57,160 nt of DNA from Bradyrhizobium sp. WSM1743 (lineage in GTDB: Bacteria > Pseudomonadota > Alphaproteobacteria > Rhizobiales > Xanthobacteraceae): assembly GCF_000473065.1 (NCBI RefSeq), contig NZ_AXAZ01000053.1, positions 1 through 57,160 on the forward strand, read 5' to 3'. Under the pieces are notes generated by a model. The model made no database searches. It was not told the DNA's origin and saw only the letters and a list, made by a program, of their open reading frames with translations. Of the stretch, positions 1-9,081 are shown one piece after another. The number at the start of each line of letters is the position of its first letter. Position 1 is the stretch's first letter. The translations under genes were made by a program, and so were the position numbers.

Positions 1-271
1 CCGCGGCGTGTTCGGTACCATCAAGCGCGAGCTGCGACGCCGCTCCGCGATCGAGCCCATCGGACACCTGAAGGCCGAAGGTCACCTCGGCCGCTGCTAC
101 CTCAAGGGCCGCGCCGGCGACGCCGCTAACGTCGTGCTCTCAGCAGTGGGCCACAACTTCCGCCGCATCCTCGCCTGGCTCAGAGAACTCTTGTGCCTGT
201 TCCTGGGGCTGCCTATCGCGAACGCTCGCCTGTCCACCCAAGCTCAATCCGGCTTCTTAACGGACGAGTAA
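1..271 (+). mobile_element. IS5-family transposase, C-terminal fragment cut by the window edge
   Basis: An open frame enters from the left edge (first full codon at position 2) and reads as the end of an IS5-type DDE transposase: the run IKRELRRRSAIEPIGHLKAE is followed by YLKGRAGDAAN and NFRRILAWLR, the usual C-terminal motifs. The last 20 or so residues are probably not native transposase and may come from the insertion-sequence end or flanking DNA. The frame overlaps the 3' end of the convergent racemase-like gene, so the element probably inserted at or into that gene's tail. The terminal inverted repeat could not be defined because the other end is outside the window. Confidence 0.8.
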
Positions 272-992
272 CGTAAGAACCGTCTGAGGCGATGGAAGCC
301 ATGGTCATTCGACAAAGGCTCGTGATGTCGTAAACTGGCAGCTTGGCGACACGCCGTATTGTCGGAGCGATAATGGGGAAGCCCGCGCATTCGAACAGGA
401 GGGCCCCGATTTGTGGTTGTAATGAGCGAAGCCGCGCGACACAAGCAGTCACATCCCTCTCCATCGCGTCGATATCGATCGGGGGCGCCGGACGCTTTAG
501 TTCGTCCCGCCAGTATTTGCCGCCCTCGATCCCACCGATCACGACCCTCGCTCGCTCGGACTGTTCATCGAGCCCGAGCAGACGCTCATCACAATGGGTG
601 GAGTCATAGGTCAGGACAGCGATCTTGGCCTGCGGGGCCAACTGACGAAGTAGCCCAGGCAGCAGGATGAGGCTAGACATAATTACCGGTACATTCACCG
701 ATGCGGCAACTGCTGGCTGATGCCGAATCGAAAAGCCGCAGGCCGAACTGATCGCAACGGCACCTCTTTCGACTAGCCGGCGCGCGGCCGCGATGTAGGC
801 GGGCTCAAGCGTCGGATCGCCTCGAACGACATTCTCCACCCAGGCTCCAGGGACAGTCTCGGAGATGATCGGGAAGTCGAACGTAAGCGAATTCAGCATA
901 GAGCCGGGCAGGGGCGTAGGCGACGCCGTACCGGGCGGTACTCCGCGTTCGAGTTGCAGGATTCCAAGAGATGGTGGTGTTTGTGATGTCAT
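213..992 (-). CDS. Asp/Glu/hydantoin racemase family protein
   Basis: This 259-residue protein belongs to the aspartate/glutamate racemase superfamily, cofactor-independent enzymes that use two cysteines as acid/base pair. Both are visible: one in AISSACGFS in the first half and one in LLFECAGFP in the second half. The ATG at 992 is preferred because the N-terminus SLGILQLERGVP starts as in the family; an in-frame ATG at 1025 is possible and neither has a strong ribosome binding site. The C-terminal tail after SYVTRPL appears to be read from the neighbouring IS5-type element, so the natural end may be altered. Substrate unknown: the family includes amino acid and hydantoin racemases and maleate isomerase-like enzymes. 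It is transcribed away from the downstream biosynthetic cluster. Confidence 0.8.
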   Translation of the reverse strand: MTSQTPPSLGILQLERGVPPGTASPTPLPGSMLNSLTFDFPIISETVPGAWVENVVRGDPTLEPAYIAAARRLVERGAVAISSACGFSIRHQPAVAASVNVPVIMSSLILLPGLLRQLAPQAKIAVLTYDSTHCDERLLGLDEQSERARVVIGGIEGGKYWRDELKRPAPPIDIDAMERDVTACVARLRSLQPQIGALLFECAGFPIIAPTIRRVAKLPVYDITSLCRMTMASIASDGSYVTRPLRSRIELGWTGERSR

Positions 993-1891
993 GTGCCGAG
1001 AATACCTAGCTTGAACGCCAGTCATATATCTGAGCAGGGCAAAGAGCGAACCTACTAGGATCGCGCTTTATCATTCGAAAGACCTGCGAGGTAGCTTAGA
1101 TGGCCCGAAGACAACGCCGCATAAACTCTCGCCCATCTCTTTGGCAACGTCAGGCACTCGGGGATCAAATGCTCGAGGACAGCCGTGCCCGTAGACGTAT
1201 CAACGGCAGCAATGACGAGCTATTTGGCACACTGCATGTCGGCGTCTAGGCCGTCAATGTCAGTGTGCGAGCATGACAATGACCGCTTTATTGTGGCCCT
1301 GTGAAACTGCCCGCTATCATCGGACCGTTCTTCTATTTTGGTCTATCTGAGTTGGGAGCGGCCGCACGACACTACAGCTGGTTTAGCTCATTCGAAGCCG
1401 GACGCCGACCTAGCAGGTGAGTTATGCTTCCGCTGAGTCGCCCGATCGCGTCATCTGGCCGAAAGCGTCGCTCTTCGAGCTTGAAAGCGTCCTCGATGAC
1501 GGGATTGCGAACCTGGATCAACGAGGCCCATGATCGCTATTTGTATCGCCAACCTGTAGAATTCGGTGAAGCTGATGAGAAGCGTCGCGTTCACGATTTC
1601 GAACGGAACGCGTTGCGCGATAATGACGACGCAGGAGAATGAGCTATTCAAGCCAGCAATGTGAGGATTCATTCCAGACGTATGCGCCAACTGCATACGG
1701 CTCGAACGCGACCGAAGACTGCGTCAATCCTCAATAGTTGCTGGGTCGCCAGCAACGATGCTCAGAGAAGACTTGGCGCAGAAGGAGGCGGTAAGCCTTA
1801 TCGCTCCAACGCATACTGAATCTGATTCCTGAGATGGTCGCCAGGGGAGCAGTCGTCGCGCAAACGAGCGCGTCGCAATTTCTCACACGAT
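993..1891. other. Gene-poor stretch
   Basis: No ORF here has a recognisable product or a convincing ribosome binding site. The short ORFs around 1424-1696 and 1731-1988 look random. The stretch probably contains decayed accessory DNA and the far-upstream part of the promoter region of the aldolase operon. Confidence 0.5.
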
Positions 1892-1907
1892 TGTAGTGCA
1901 TCGCACA
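1892..1907. promoter_or_regulatory. NifA-type upstream activator sequence (TGT-N10-ACA)
   Basis: The sequence TGTAGTGCATCGCACA fits the NifA binding consensus TGT-N10-ACA exactly. It lies 246 bp upstream of the -24/-12-like element at 2138. That is further than the usual 80-150 bp, but enhancer-binding proteins tolerate such distances through DNA looping. Any given 16-mer matches by chance about once in 4 kb, so the support comes from its pairing with the downstream element and the similar arrangement at 28092-28197. Confidence 0.45.
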
Positions 1908-2137
1908 TTCTTTACGCATAATGGCCAACGCACGTTGCAGTGGCTGTCGGCGCCGCTTCGATCTCTCTGAACCATTGATCTTGCGCATCCTTTAAATCTC
2001 GTGTTCGCGAGATGCGTTTGCTATCACTCGCATGCTAAGCACTTTATGGCGTTAAGGGCTTCGAGGTCAGACACACACACTGACCGAACCTGCGACAGGC
2101 ACTTGAGAGATAGTCTTGCATCCGAAGCTATTGCAGT

Positions 2138-2153
2138 TGGCACGAGTCTTGAA
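2138..2153 (+). promoter_or_regulatory. Sigma-54-like -24/-12 promoter
   Basis: TGGCACGAGTCTTGAA matches the RpoN consensus TGGCACG-N4-TTGC(A/T) at the -24 element and the spacing, but has TTGA instead of TTGC at -12. A start site about 12 bp downstream would leave a short leader before the AAAGGAG ribosome binding site at 2174 and the ATG at 2189. The same 16-mer with two changes occurs at 28182, in front of the phosphonate cluster. Confidence 0.45.
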
Positions 2154-2188
2154 GATCAGAAGTTGTCCAGCCGAAAGGAGTCCCAGAA

Positions 2189-2383
2189 ATGGCCGATGAC
2201 ATTGTTGTCGTGATTCGGTGTCTCAATTTCGGTCTCCGAACTCCTCGGTTTGGCGGCACTCACCGCAAACCGGAAAGCGTGGAATACTGTCGCTCTATAG
2301 ACATCCCAGGTTTCCCGATCTCCGCACTTTCTTCACGGTGGAACAGCGAAATGAAAGGGAAGAGAGTCCATGTCAGTCAATAA
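2189..2383 (+). CDS. Small 64-residue ORF leading the aldolase operon
   Basis: No family is recognised. The ORF starts MADDIVVVIRCLNFG and ends inside the first codons of the aldolase gene, overlapping it by 14 bp. Two things argue that it is translated: a strong ribosome binding site (AAAGGAG, 2174-2180, about 8 bp before the ATG) and its place right behind the -24/-12-like element at 2138. It could be a real small protein, or a leader peptide whose translation couples to the aldolase. The composition is not strongly protein-like, so this is tentative. Confidence 0.35.
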   Translation: MADDIVVVIRCLNFGLRTPRFGGTHRKPESVEYCRSIDIPGFPISALSSRWNSEMKGKRVHVSQ

Positions 2384-3149
2384 AGTAAAGCAAATCTGGA
2401 GCGCGGGCGACGCTGTAGTGAATGCCTGGCTCTCGATACCGTCTGGCTTTGCAGCCGAGGTAGTCGCGCAATGCGGATTCGACAGCGTCACCGTCGACAT
2501 GCAGCATGGCGTGCAGGATTATATCTCCATGGTAGAGTGCTTCCAGGCTATGCAAAGCCATCCCGTCACGCCAATGGTTCGTGTGCCTTGGAATGAGCCG
2601 GGTATCATCGGCAAGGCACTTGATGGCGGCGCCTACGGCTTGATCTGCCCGATGGTGAACACTGCTCAGGAGGCTAGAAACCTCGTGTCATACGCGAAAT
2701 ATCCGCCGGCTGGCACCCGGTCCAATGGACCAATCCGTGCTGGCATGTATCGCACGGCAGGCACCTATCAGAAGATGGCCAATGAGGAGATCGTGATATT
2801 GCCGATGGTGGAGACCAAAACCTCGGTCGAGAATATGGAAGCAATTCTCGATGTTCAGGGCATCGATGGCGTATATATCGGACCCACCGATCTCGGCTTG
2901 TCTTACGGGCTCGGTCCAAAGGTCGACTACACCGAGCCCGAGATCCTCCTAATCTACGAGAAGGTCGTGAAGGAGTGCAACAACCGCAAGCTTAATCCAG
3001 GTATCCATTGCAGCGGCGCCGAAGGCGCGGCGCGCGCGATTAACATGGGTTTTAAACTGGTGACACTATCCGACGAAGCCGGACTAATGTCGACCTATGC
3101 AAAACTGCAGGTGAACCAGACTCGGAAAATGATCAGCGGGAAGGCATAG
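2370..3149 (+). CDS. HpcH/HpaI-type aldolase
   Basis: This 259-residue protein belongs to the class II, metal-dependent HpcH/HpaI aldolase family (4-hydroxy-2-oxoheptanedioate aldolase, 2-keto-3-deoxy sugar acid aldolases), which cleave or form 4-hydroxy-2-oxo acids, typically with pyruvate as donor. Visible hallmarks are VTVDMQHG (family pattern D-x-E/Q-H-G), the arginine in MVRVPW, the metal-binding glutamate in ILPMVET and the aspartate in VYIGPTDLGLSYG. Length is normal. The ATG is preceded by a purine-rich stretch (GAAAGGGAAGAG). It is the first recognisable enzyme of the left biosynthetic cluster and could supply or break down a short 2-oxo acid for the CoA-transferases downstream; that link is inference. 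Confidence 0.9.
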   Translation: MSVNKVKQIWSAGDAVVNAWLSIPSGFAAEVVAQCGFDSVTVDMQHGVQDYISMVECFQAMQSHPVTPMVRVPWNEPGIIGKALDGGAYGLICPMVNTAQEARNLVSYAKYPPAGTRSNGPIRAGMYRTAGTYQKMANEEIVILPMVETKTSVENMEAILDVQGIDGVYIGPTDLGLSYGLGPKVDYTEPEILLIYEKVVKECNNRKLNPGIHCSGAEGAARAINMGFKLVTLSDEAGLMSTYAKLQVNQTRKMISGKA

Positions 3150-3439
3150 GAGAGGCTTTTTTCTGTGTTGAGCTCGTGGGAATAACCGACTTGAGGGCTG
3201 GCATGTACCAACCGCGCCGCGGCAGCGTAACCGCTGGCGATAAAATGCGCTGACCGTCCCAGCCAGTCGGGGCCGAGCCTTTCTGGTGCATCATAGCCAC
3301 GGAGCCCGAGTTTACCATGACGTTGTGCCCCTCGGACGCAAGAGGAACGCCAACAGCATTGGCTTGAGACCCTTGAGTCTTCAGCGCCGGGTGTAAGTAG
3401 GCGGTGATGAAGTGGGCAACGTAAGCTTCATGCTGTCGT

Positions 3440-4010
3440 GTCGATCGTAGTGGTGGTGTTGGGTAGTCGCTTCCTTGATCGTGCCAACGATCAAGGGCTT
3501 CGACTTAGGCCGAGGCTGAGGTCCTTTCCGTGGTCTTCATCAGTCGCGCGCAGGCGAACTTGATGGTGCGATCAACTGCGACGTAGAGGTAGGGCTTGCC
3601 TTAGGCGGTCTGAAGCTCCGCGATGTCGACGTGGAAATAGCACACGGGGGAGTTTTGAGCCCTTTCTTCGAAGGGCCTGCCGCCTTCAACCGGCGCTAGG
3701 CGCTGGAAGTCGAAGGATCCGCATGAGATGCGGAATGGTCGGCTGCAGGGCATAGAGGCAGCGTTCGAGTGGTAGCAGCGCATGCCGCCGCAAAGCGACG
3801 ATGATCGCCTTCTCCTCGACGGAAGGGACTCTCGACTTGGCTTTCTTGGGCCCAATCGGACGATCGGCGCGAGTCTCGCGTTGCTTCCACTTCGCGACGG
3901 TCTCGGTTAATCACGCAGCGCTTGGCGAGTGCTGTCATGTTCGCTTGACTGTTTGTATTGCTCGACGGACCGCCATCCATTGTGGTCGCGCAGCCGCGGC
4001 AGTTGGGCTG
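3440..4010 (-). pseudogene. Decayed IS481-family transposase
   Basis: Reading the minus strand, pieces of an IS481-type (rve integrase) transposase appear in order but in different frames. They are a helix-turn-helix-like part near 3900-3990 (ALAKRCVINRDRREVE), a conserved mid segment near 3780-3850 (relic of the pattern KSRVPS-EE-AIIVAFRR), the catalytic-core start near 3600-3660 (YFHVDIAELQTA, continuing KPYLYVAVDRTIKFACARL after a stop), and TIKEAT-QHHHYDRHD near 3440-3480. Frameshifts and stops show it is inactive. It separates the aldolase gene from the first CoA-transferase and may break that transcript. Confidence 0.7.
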
Positions 4011-4844
4011 CAACTTGACGATCCAAAACAGCCTTCGAGCAGGTCGTCAGCACTTGTTCTGGAGAGTGGTTGCGGAAATCTGTCTCCCGGAGGTCTCCAT
4101 CATGCCAATTCGATGCTCCGCTGCTGGTCGGACGCCGAGGCGTGCGTTCTTCTGGAATCGAGCGCTGACTGCATGGCCTCGGTGCATGGTGCGATTGGGT
4201 ACTTGATCGCTTTGGCAGCTTGGGCGAAGATTCCTCTCTCCACCATCGTCCAGAAGCATCGTGTCCTTGTCTTCTTCTCCATTTGCGCTGTGGTACGCCT
4301 GTCATTCCTAAGCTGGACAGCGACAGAAGTCCCACTCAGCAAGGCGAATTTGCGCATACCAACGCGCCGACGCGGCTTCGATCAGCAACGAAATGGAGAA
4401 GCAACGCCAGGCTCTTTGTGTACTCTCCAACCTTGTAGGTGCCTTCAGAGAGCCGGTGGTTTATTCCTTCTGAAGGAGGCGAACGATTGAGCAGAGGAAA
4501 ACATCATGCAGAAGAGCCCTTCCGGCGGATGCGTAGGTGCCGCCTGAGAAGATGGCGGTTCTAACTGATCGCTCAGACGCGACGATCGTCGCTCGTAGAA
4601 GGACGGCAGAGATCTATGCGAGCGGTAATGTCGTCGTAGTAACCGTCGGGTTTCAGATTGAGAACGTCCGTTATACCCGGAAGCTGCTCGGGCCATCATG
4701 ATCGTTCTGGCAGCAGGGCTAACTGGCAACCTCGCGTTACTCACAATATGCGCAGCGGCAGCTAAATAAAAGTACTGGCGGATACGCATCAAGACGCGCC
4801 GCGCGGTTAGGCGCATGAGGGCGGGTCCGAAAGTGGGGTTCTTG
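4011..4844. other. Stretch without a recognisable gene
   Basis: Several overlapping ORFs of 70-140 codons occur on both strands, but none matches a family I recognise and none has a clear ribosome binding site. It is probably remnant DNA next to the IS481 relic plus the leader of the CoA-transferase gene. Confidence 0.4.
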
Positions 4845-7304
4845 ATGGGAGTGTTGTCGCATCTGCGAATCGTGGAGATCGGTAGCTCGGCCGCGACCAG
4901 CTATTGCGCGCGGCTATTTGCAGATTTCGGCGCCGATGTGCAGAAGGTCGAGCCTCCTACTGGCGACCAGCTTCGCCGCACCGCACCACTCACGCCGAGC
5001 GGCCAGAGTGCGTGGTTCGCATTCCTGAACTTTAATAAATCAAGTAACGTTATCGATTCGTCCGAGCCGAACTCGATCCCGCAGCTCACGTCATTGATCG
5101 AGGATTGCGACATTCTCATCGATGGTCGTGACGTTGATCCGGCTGATTGCCCATCCATCGATATTGTGGCTATCCGGCAGCGCCGACCGGGGCTGATTCA
5201 CGTTGAGGCGAGCTGGTTCGGCGCCCAGGGACCTTATGCAAAATTTGCCGCAACTGATTCTACGGTGAGAGCATTAGCGGGTCTTGTGAAGTTGGCCGGA
5301 CCAGCCGAAGGGCCGCCATTGCACGCTCCAGATTTCCAGGCGGGCATTCTTGCGGGTCTGTGGGCGTTTATAGCCGCAACTAGCTCGGTGGTGGCGCAAA
5401 TGCGCGGCGGCGGCGGAAGATCTTGGTCGGTCAGCATCTTTGAATCGAATCTGGCTTTGACCGAATATCTGATGTTCGAGTCGTTTGCACAGGGCGATGT
5501 CATGCGCCGGATTGGAATCAACCGCTTTTGGCCTAACTTTCCGACAGGCATATACCTGACAAAATGCGGCTGGGTCGGCGTAACGACCGCCAAGCCAGAG
5601 CAATGGCGGGCATTCTGCGACATGCTGGGTTTGCCAGAACTGCGTGACGATCCGGCGCTGACCTTCAACGAAGGTCGTTTGCAGAATGCCGACCGGATCG
5701 AAGGACAGTTTATACCAAAGCTGAAAGCGCGGACTGCACTTGAATGGTTTGCGGAAGGGTTGACACGCAAGATCCCGATCGTACCGGTGCCGGAGATATC
5801 CGATCTACTACAAGACCCGGAGCGATTGGCTCGCGGCGCAATCGTGCCCATCCGGATGGGTGAAGAAGGAGGACTGACCGTCGGCTCAGTGCTGCGACTG
5901 ACATCGACCCCGCCACTGCAGGGCGGCAAAGTACCGGCTGCGGGCGAGCAGCAGGTGTTCGCAGGCTGCCGAACAGACGCGCCTAAAAAATCTGATTCAG
6001 CTGTCGGCATAGGTGCTGATCGAGGATCTTTGTACGGGATTCGAGTCATCGATTTTACGATGGGCTGGGCCGGCCCTCTATGTACGCGCACACTGGCCGA
6101 TCTCGGAGCAGATGTGATCAAGATCGAGGCCATCCAATATCCGGATTGGTGGCGCGGGATTGACCGGCGTCCAGGCTACGTAACCGACAAAATGTACGAA
6201 AAGGCACCATGCTTCTGCATGGTCAACCGAAACAAGCGCGGAATTACACTCGACCTGAAGCGCCCGCAGGGGCTTGCTCTTGCAAAACGTTTGTTGGCAG
6301 GGGCCGACATCGCAGTTGACAATTTCTCAGTCGATGTCCTCTCGAGGCTCGGACTAGGTTACAACGTGCTAAGGGCTCTCAACCCCCGGCTAGTCATGAT
6401 GTCGATGTCGGCGTTTGGGACGAACAGCATTCATCGCGAATGCCGAGCCTACGGCTCAACGCTCGAGCAGGCTTCGGGGCTTCCCGGTGTGATCCGCACC
6501 GCCGATGGGCTTCCGGTTATGACTCACATCGCGCTTGGAGATCCCGTCGGAGGGCTGAATGGCTGCGCAGCGGTCCTGACTGCATTGGTTCATGCTCGTA
6601 GGACCGGTCAAGGCCAGTTCATCGATCTCGCACAAACCGAATGTCTGATGCCATTCGCAGCACCATGGATCACCGTTCAGTCGATCAGCGGTTTGCCGCA
6701 TGAAGTCGCACCACCGCCCGGCTCTACTAATCGACATCCGGAATACGTTCCGCATGGGTGTTTTCGGTGTGCGGGCGAAGACAAATGGATCATAGTCGCA
6801 GCCACCGACGATCACATGTGGCAGAGGCTTGCCACGCTCGTCGGTCGGACAGACTGGGCGATGGACTCATCGCTGAGGCCTGCCGCGGCTCGTCGAGCCA
6901 TTGAGGATGAGATCGAAAGATACGTCGAAGCTTGGACCGTCAGTCGCAATGAGGATGACGCCATGGCCGAGCTGCAAGCGGCAAGGATTGCATCCGGTGT
7001 AGCCCGCTTGCCGATTGACCTGCTACAAGATCGGCATCTCCGCTCGCGTGCCTTTCTGCAGGAACTCGAACGCCCCTTCATTGGCGTCCATCCCCAGCCG
7101 TCAATGCCGATTCGTGATAACGGAAACCCTCGTCTGGTCCGTACAGCGGCCCCGACGCTCGGACAACATAATAGGGAGATATTATCTGACCTTCTTGGGC
7201 TCTCCGATGACGAGATCACGCAATTGGCGAAAGATCAAATTATCGGCACGGCCCTGTTGCCCGAGGCGGAGCTCGAGACCGAAAAGAACGTATACCCGAA
7301 CTGA
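4845..7304 (+). CDS. Double-domain CaiB/BaiF family CoA-transferase (copy 1)
   Basis: Family III CoA-transferases move CoA between carboxylic acids through an aspartyl-CoA intermediate. This protein (819 residues from the ATG at 4845; an ATG at 4815 without ribosome binding site is also in frame) is about twice the usual 400 residues. It has two complete domains, starting at LRIVEIGSSAATSYCARLF and again near residue 400 at IRVIDFTMGWAGPLCTRTL. The catalytic aspartate is kept in both: HAPDFQAGILAGLW (near residue 163) and ALGDPVGGLNG (near residue 590). Family III enzymes normally work as interlocked dimers, so a tandem fusion could make a pseudo-heterodimer. It is clearly paralogous to the gene at 15693, and the two enclose the PLP-enzyme genes. 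Substrate unknown. Confidence 0.92.
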   Translation: MGVLSHLRIVEIGSSAATSYCARLFADFGADVQKVEPPTGDQLRRTAPLTPSGQSAWFAFLNFNKSSNVIDSSEPNSIPQLTSLIEDCDILIDGRDVDPADCPSIDIVAIRQRRPGLIHVEASWFGAQGPYAKFAATDSTVRALAGLVKLAGPAEGPPLHAPDFQAGILAGLWAFIAATSSVVAQMRGGGGRSWSVSIFESNLALTEYLMFESFAQGDVMRRIGINRFWPNFPTGIYLTKCGWVGVTTAKPEQWRAFCDMLGLPELRDDPALTFNEGRLQNADRIEGQFIPKLKARTALEWFAEGLTRKIPIVPVPEISDLLQDPERLARGAIVPIRMGEEGGLTVGSVLRLTSTPPLQGGKVPAAGEQQVFAGCRTDAPKKSDSAVGIGADRGSLYGIRVIDFTMGWAGPLCTRTLADLGADVIKIEAIQYPDWWRGIDRRPGYVTDKMYEKAPCFCMVNRNKRGITLDLKRPQGLALAKRLLAGADIAVDNFSVDVLSRLGLGYNVLRALNPRLVMMSMSAFGTNSIHRECRAYGSTLEQASGLPGVIRTADGLPVMTHIALGDPVGGLNGCAAVLTALVHARRTGQGQFIDLAQTECLMPFAAPWITVQSISGLPHEVAPPPGSTNRHPEYVPHGCFRCAGEDKWIIVAATDDHMWQRLATLVGRTDWAMDSSLRPAAARRAIEDEIERYVEAWTVSRNEDDAMAELQAARIASGVARLPIDLLQDRHLRSRAFLQELERPFIGVHPQPSMPIRDNGNPRLVRTAAPTLGQHNREILSDLLGLSDDEITQLAKDQIIGTALLPEAELETEKNVYPN

Positions 7305-7748
7305 TCGCATTCTAGTTCGCTTTGCTCCACGATGACGCGAGCTTGAACAACTTCAGGTCTCTGCCCGCTTAGAGGCATCTATCGGGACTTGCCAGAAACC
7401 TGGGGCGAGTTTCAAACTTGTCGCTCCAAGATAGTGGGCAATAAGCAGGGGAGCGTCCTTACATCGCGCTGCAAACCGGCCTCTCACTTCTATCCGACCG
7501 CGGCTGACACCTGGCGCGTCAATTGTGGTCATCCTCAATGTTGCTCAAGGCTAGTGCTCTGGGAGCATCTCAGTAGAGGACGCACCCTGCGCATGGTCAT
7601 CCCGGAGCGGAGATCACCACCAGTTTTGGTAGCTTCGCTGCTCCTGTATCTCAGGTAATTGAGCTGTCGGGAAGAGCAAGAAAAAGCGTGTCTGCACCCG
7701 AGACGATCTGTTATTTCGCTGATCAATCGCTTTCGGTAGAGGTGAAAC
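7305..7748. other. Intergenic stretch
   Basis: No recognisable gene in about 440 bp. A TGGCGCG-N4-TTGT sequence near 7509 resembles a -24/-12 promoter but misses the -12 GC, and no good NifA site was seen, so no promoter is claimed. Confidence 0.4.
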
Positions 7749-9041
7749 ATGGCTAGAGCGATGAACGCATCGCGTAGCATGCAAGCGTTGGATGCGCTGG
7801 AATCAAACGTACGCTCTTATTCTCGCTCGTTTCCAGCCATCTTTAGCCGAGCGCGTGGCTCCATCATGCTAACGGAGGATGGTCGAAACGTCGTTGACTT
7901 TCTCTCCGGAGCCGGAGCGCTGAACTACGGCCACAACAATCACGAGATTAAAGCTGCCATTGCCGACTATCTGGAATCAGACGCCGTTGTCCATGGCCTT
8001 GACATGGCAACTCCCGCGAAGCTCGAGTTTATGGAGACCTTTAACACTGTCATACTCGCTAGGCGCAATTTGGAGTACTGCTTCCAGTTTACGGGGCCGA
8101 CGGGCGCCAACGCGGTCGAGGCCGCAATCAAGCTCGCGCGCAAGGTCACAGGACGTCAAAACATTATCTCATTTACGAATGGATATCACGGGATGAGCCT
8201 GGGGGCCATGGCCGCGAGCGGGAATCGCGCTTATCGAACGGCCACCGGCGTTGCGTTATCGGGTGCAACGTTCATGCCTTATGACGGCTATCTTGGACCA
8301 AGCGTCGATACAGCGGACTATCTGAAAAAAGTGCTGGCCGATGAGAGCAGCGGCACCGATTGCCCGGCTGCCATCATTGTCGAAACAGTCCAAGGCGAAG
8401 GCGGCATCAATGTCGCCAGCAGAGAATGGTTGCAGTCAATTCAAGCCGTAGCGAAGAGTGCTGGCGCTCTGTTTATAGTTGATGATGTCCAGATGGGTTG
8501 TGGCCGGACGGGTCACTTCTTTAGCTTCGAGTTCGCTGATCTGTCGCCAGATCTTGTTGTCTTGTCGAAATCCCTAAGCGGATACGGCCTGCCACTTTCA
8601 ATGGTGCTGATTAAAAAAGAGTTCGATGCATGGCAGCCGGGAGAGCACACTGGCACCTTTCGAGGAAATAACCTTGCGCTTGTGTCCGCAAGGGCAGCGA
8701 TAGATCTCTACTGGCGGGACGAGACGTTCGCGCAAGAGGTGCTGCGGCTAGGAGAATTTATGCGGCGCCGGCTTGAGAGCATCGCAGTCAAGCACGGAAA
8801 CAGTTTTGCGGTTCGGGGCCGCGGCATGGCGTTCGGATTTGACTGCCAAATGTCAGGCATTGCAGCAGCGACGACACGCGCTGCCTTCGAGAGGGGACTG
8901 ATCGTCGAACGATGCGGACCTATCGATCAGGTCGTGAAGTTCCTGCCTGCACTTACTATCGATCGCGAGACGCTCGATCACGGTCTTCAAATATTCGAGC
9001 AGGCGTTGAATCAGGCGCTGAAGCGGATCAGGTCTTCGTGA
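7749..9041 (+). CDS. Class III aminotransferase, EctB-like (diaminobutyrate-2-oxoglutarate transaminase type)
   Basis: This 430-residue PLP enzyme matches the class III (omega) aminotransferases and most resembles the diaminobutyrate transaminases that make L-2,4-diaminobutyrate from aspartate semialdehyde, as in ectoine or siderophore synthesis. Features seen are VDFLSGAGALNYGHNN at the N-terminus, the cofactor phosphate segment FTGPTGANAVEAAIKLAR, the block GYHGMSLGAMAASGN, IIVETVQGEGGINVAS, the PLP-pyridine aspartate in FIVDDVQMGCGRTG, the Schiff-base lysine in VLSKSLSGYGLPL, and GTFRGNN. A purine-rich AGAGGTGAAAC precedes the ATG. No ectoine synthase or acetyltransferase (ectA/ectC) is adjacent, so the diamine or an analogue probably feeds another product. 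Confidence 0.9.
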   Translation: MARAMNASRSMQALDALESNVRSYSRSFPAIFSRARGSIMLTEDGRNVVDFLSGAGALNYGHNNHEIKAAIADYLESDAVVHGLDMATPAKLEFMETFNTVILARRNLEYCFQFTGPTGANAVEAAIKLARKVTGRQNIISFTNGYHGMSLGAMAASGNRAYRTATGVALSGATFMPYDGYLGPSVDTADYLKKVLADESSGTDCPAAIIVETVQGEGGINVASREWLQSIQAVAKSAGALFIVDDVQMGCGRTGHFFSFEFADLSPDLVVLSKSLSGYGLPLSMVLIKKEFDAWQPGEHTGTFRGNNLALVSARAAIDLYWRDETFAQEVLRLGEFMRRRLESIAVKHGNSFAVRGRGMAFGFDCQMSGIAAATTRAAFERGLIVERCGPIDQVVKFLPALTIDRETLDHGLQIFEQALNQALKRIRSS

Positions 9042-9081
9042 CCGCACGCAAAGAAGGCGTGTCTAGCGGTTAAGGAATGCC

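Noticed and set aside
3473..3496. Perfect 10-bp inverted repeat (CCTTGATCGT / ACGATCAAGG, loop of 4) resembling a terminator
   Set aside because: It lies inside the IS481 relic, one arm is transposase coding sequence, and no T run follows.
5234..6133. 299-codon minus-strand ORF
   Set aside because: It is antisense to the well-supported CoA-transferase; its composition reflects the codon structure of the other strand.
7509..7524. TGGCGCG-N4-TTGT as a sigma-54 promoter for the EctB-like gene
   Set aside because: The -24 and -12 both deviate, the -12 lacks the C of TTGC, and no clear NifA site lies upstream.
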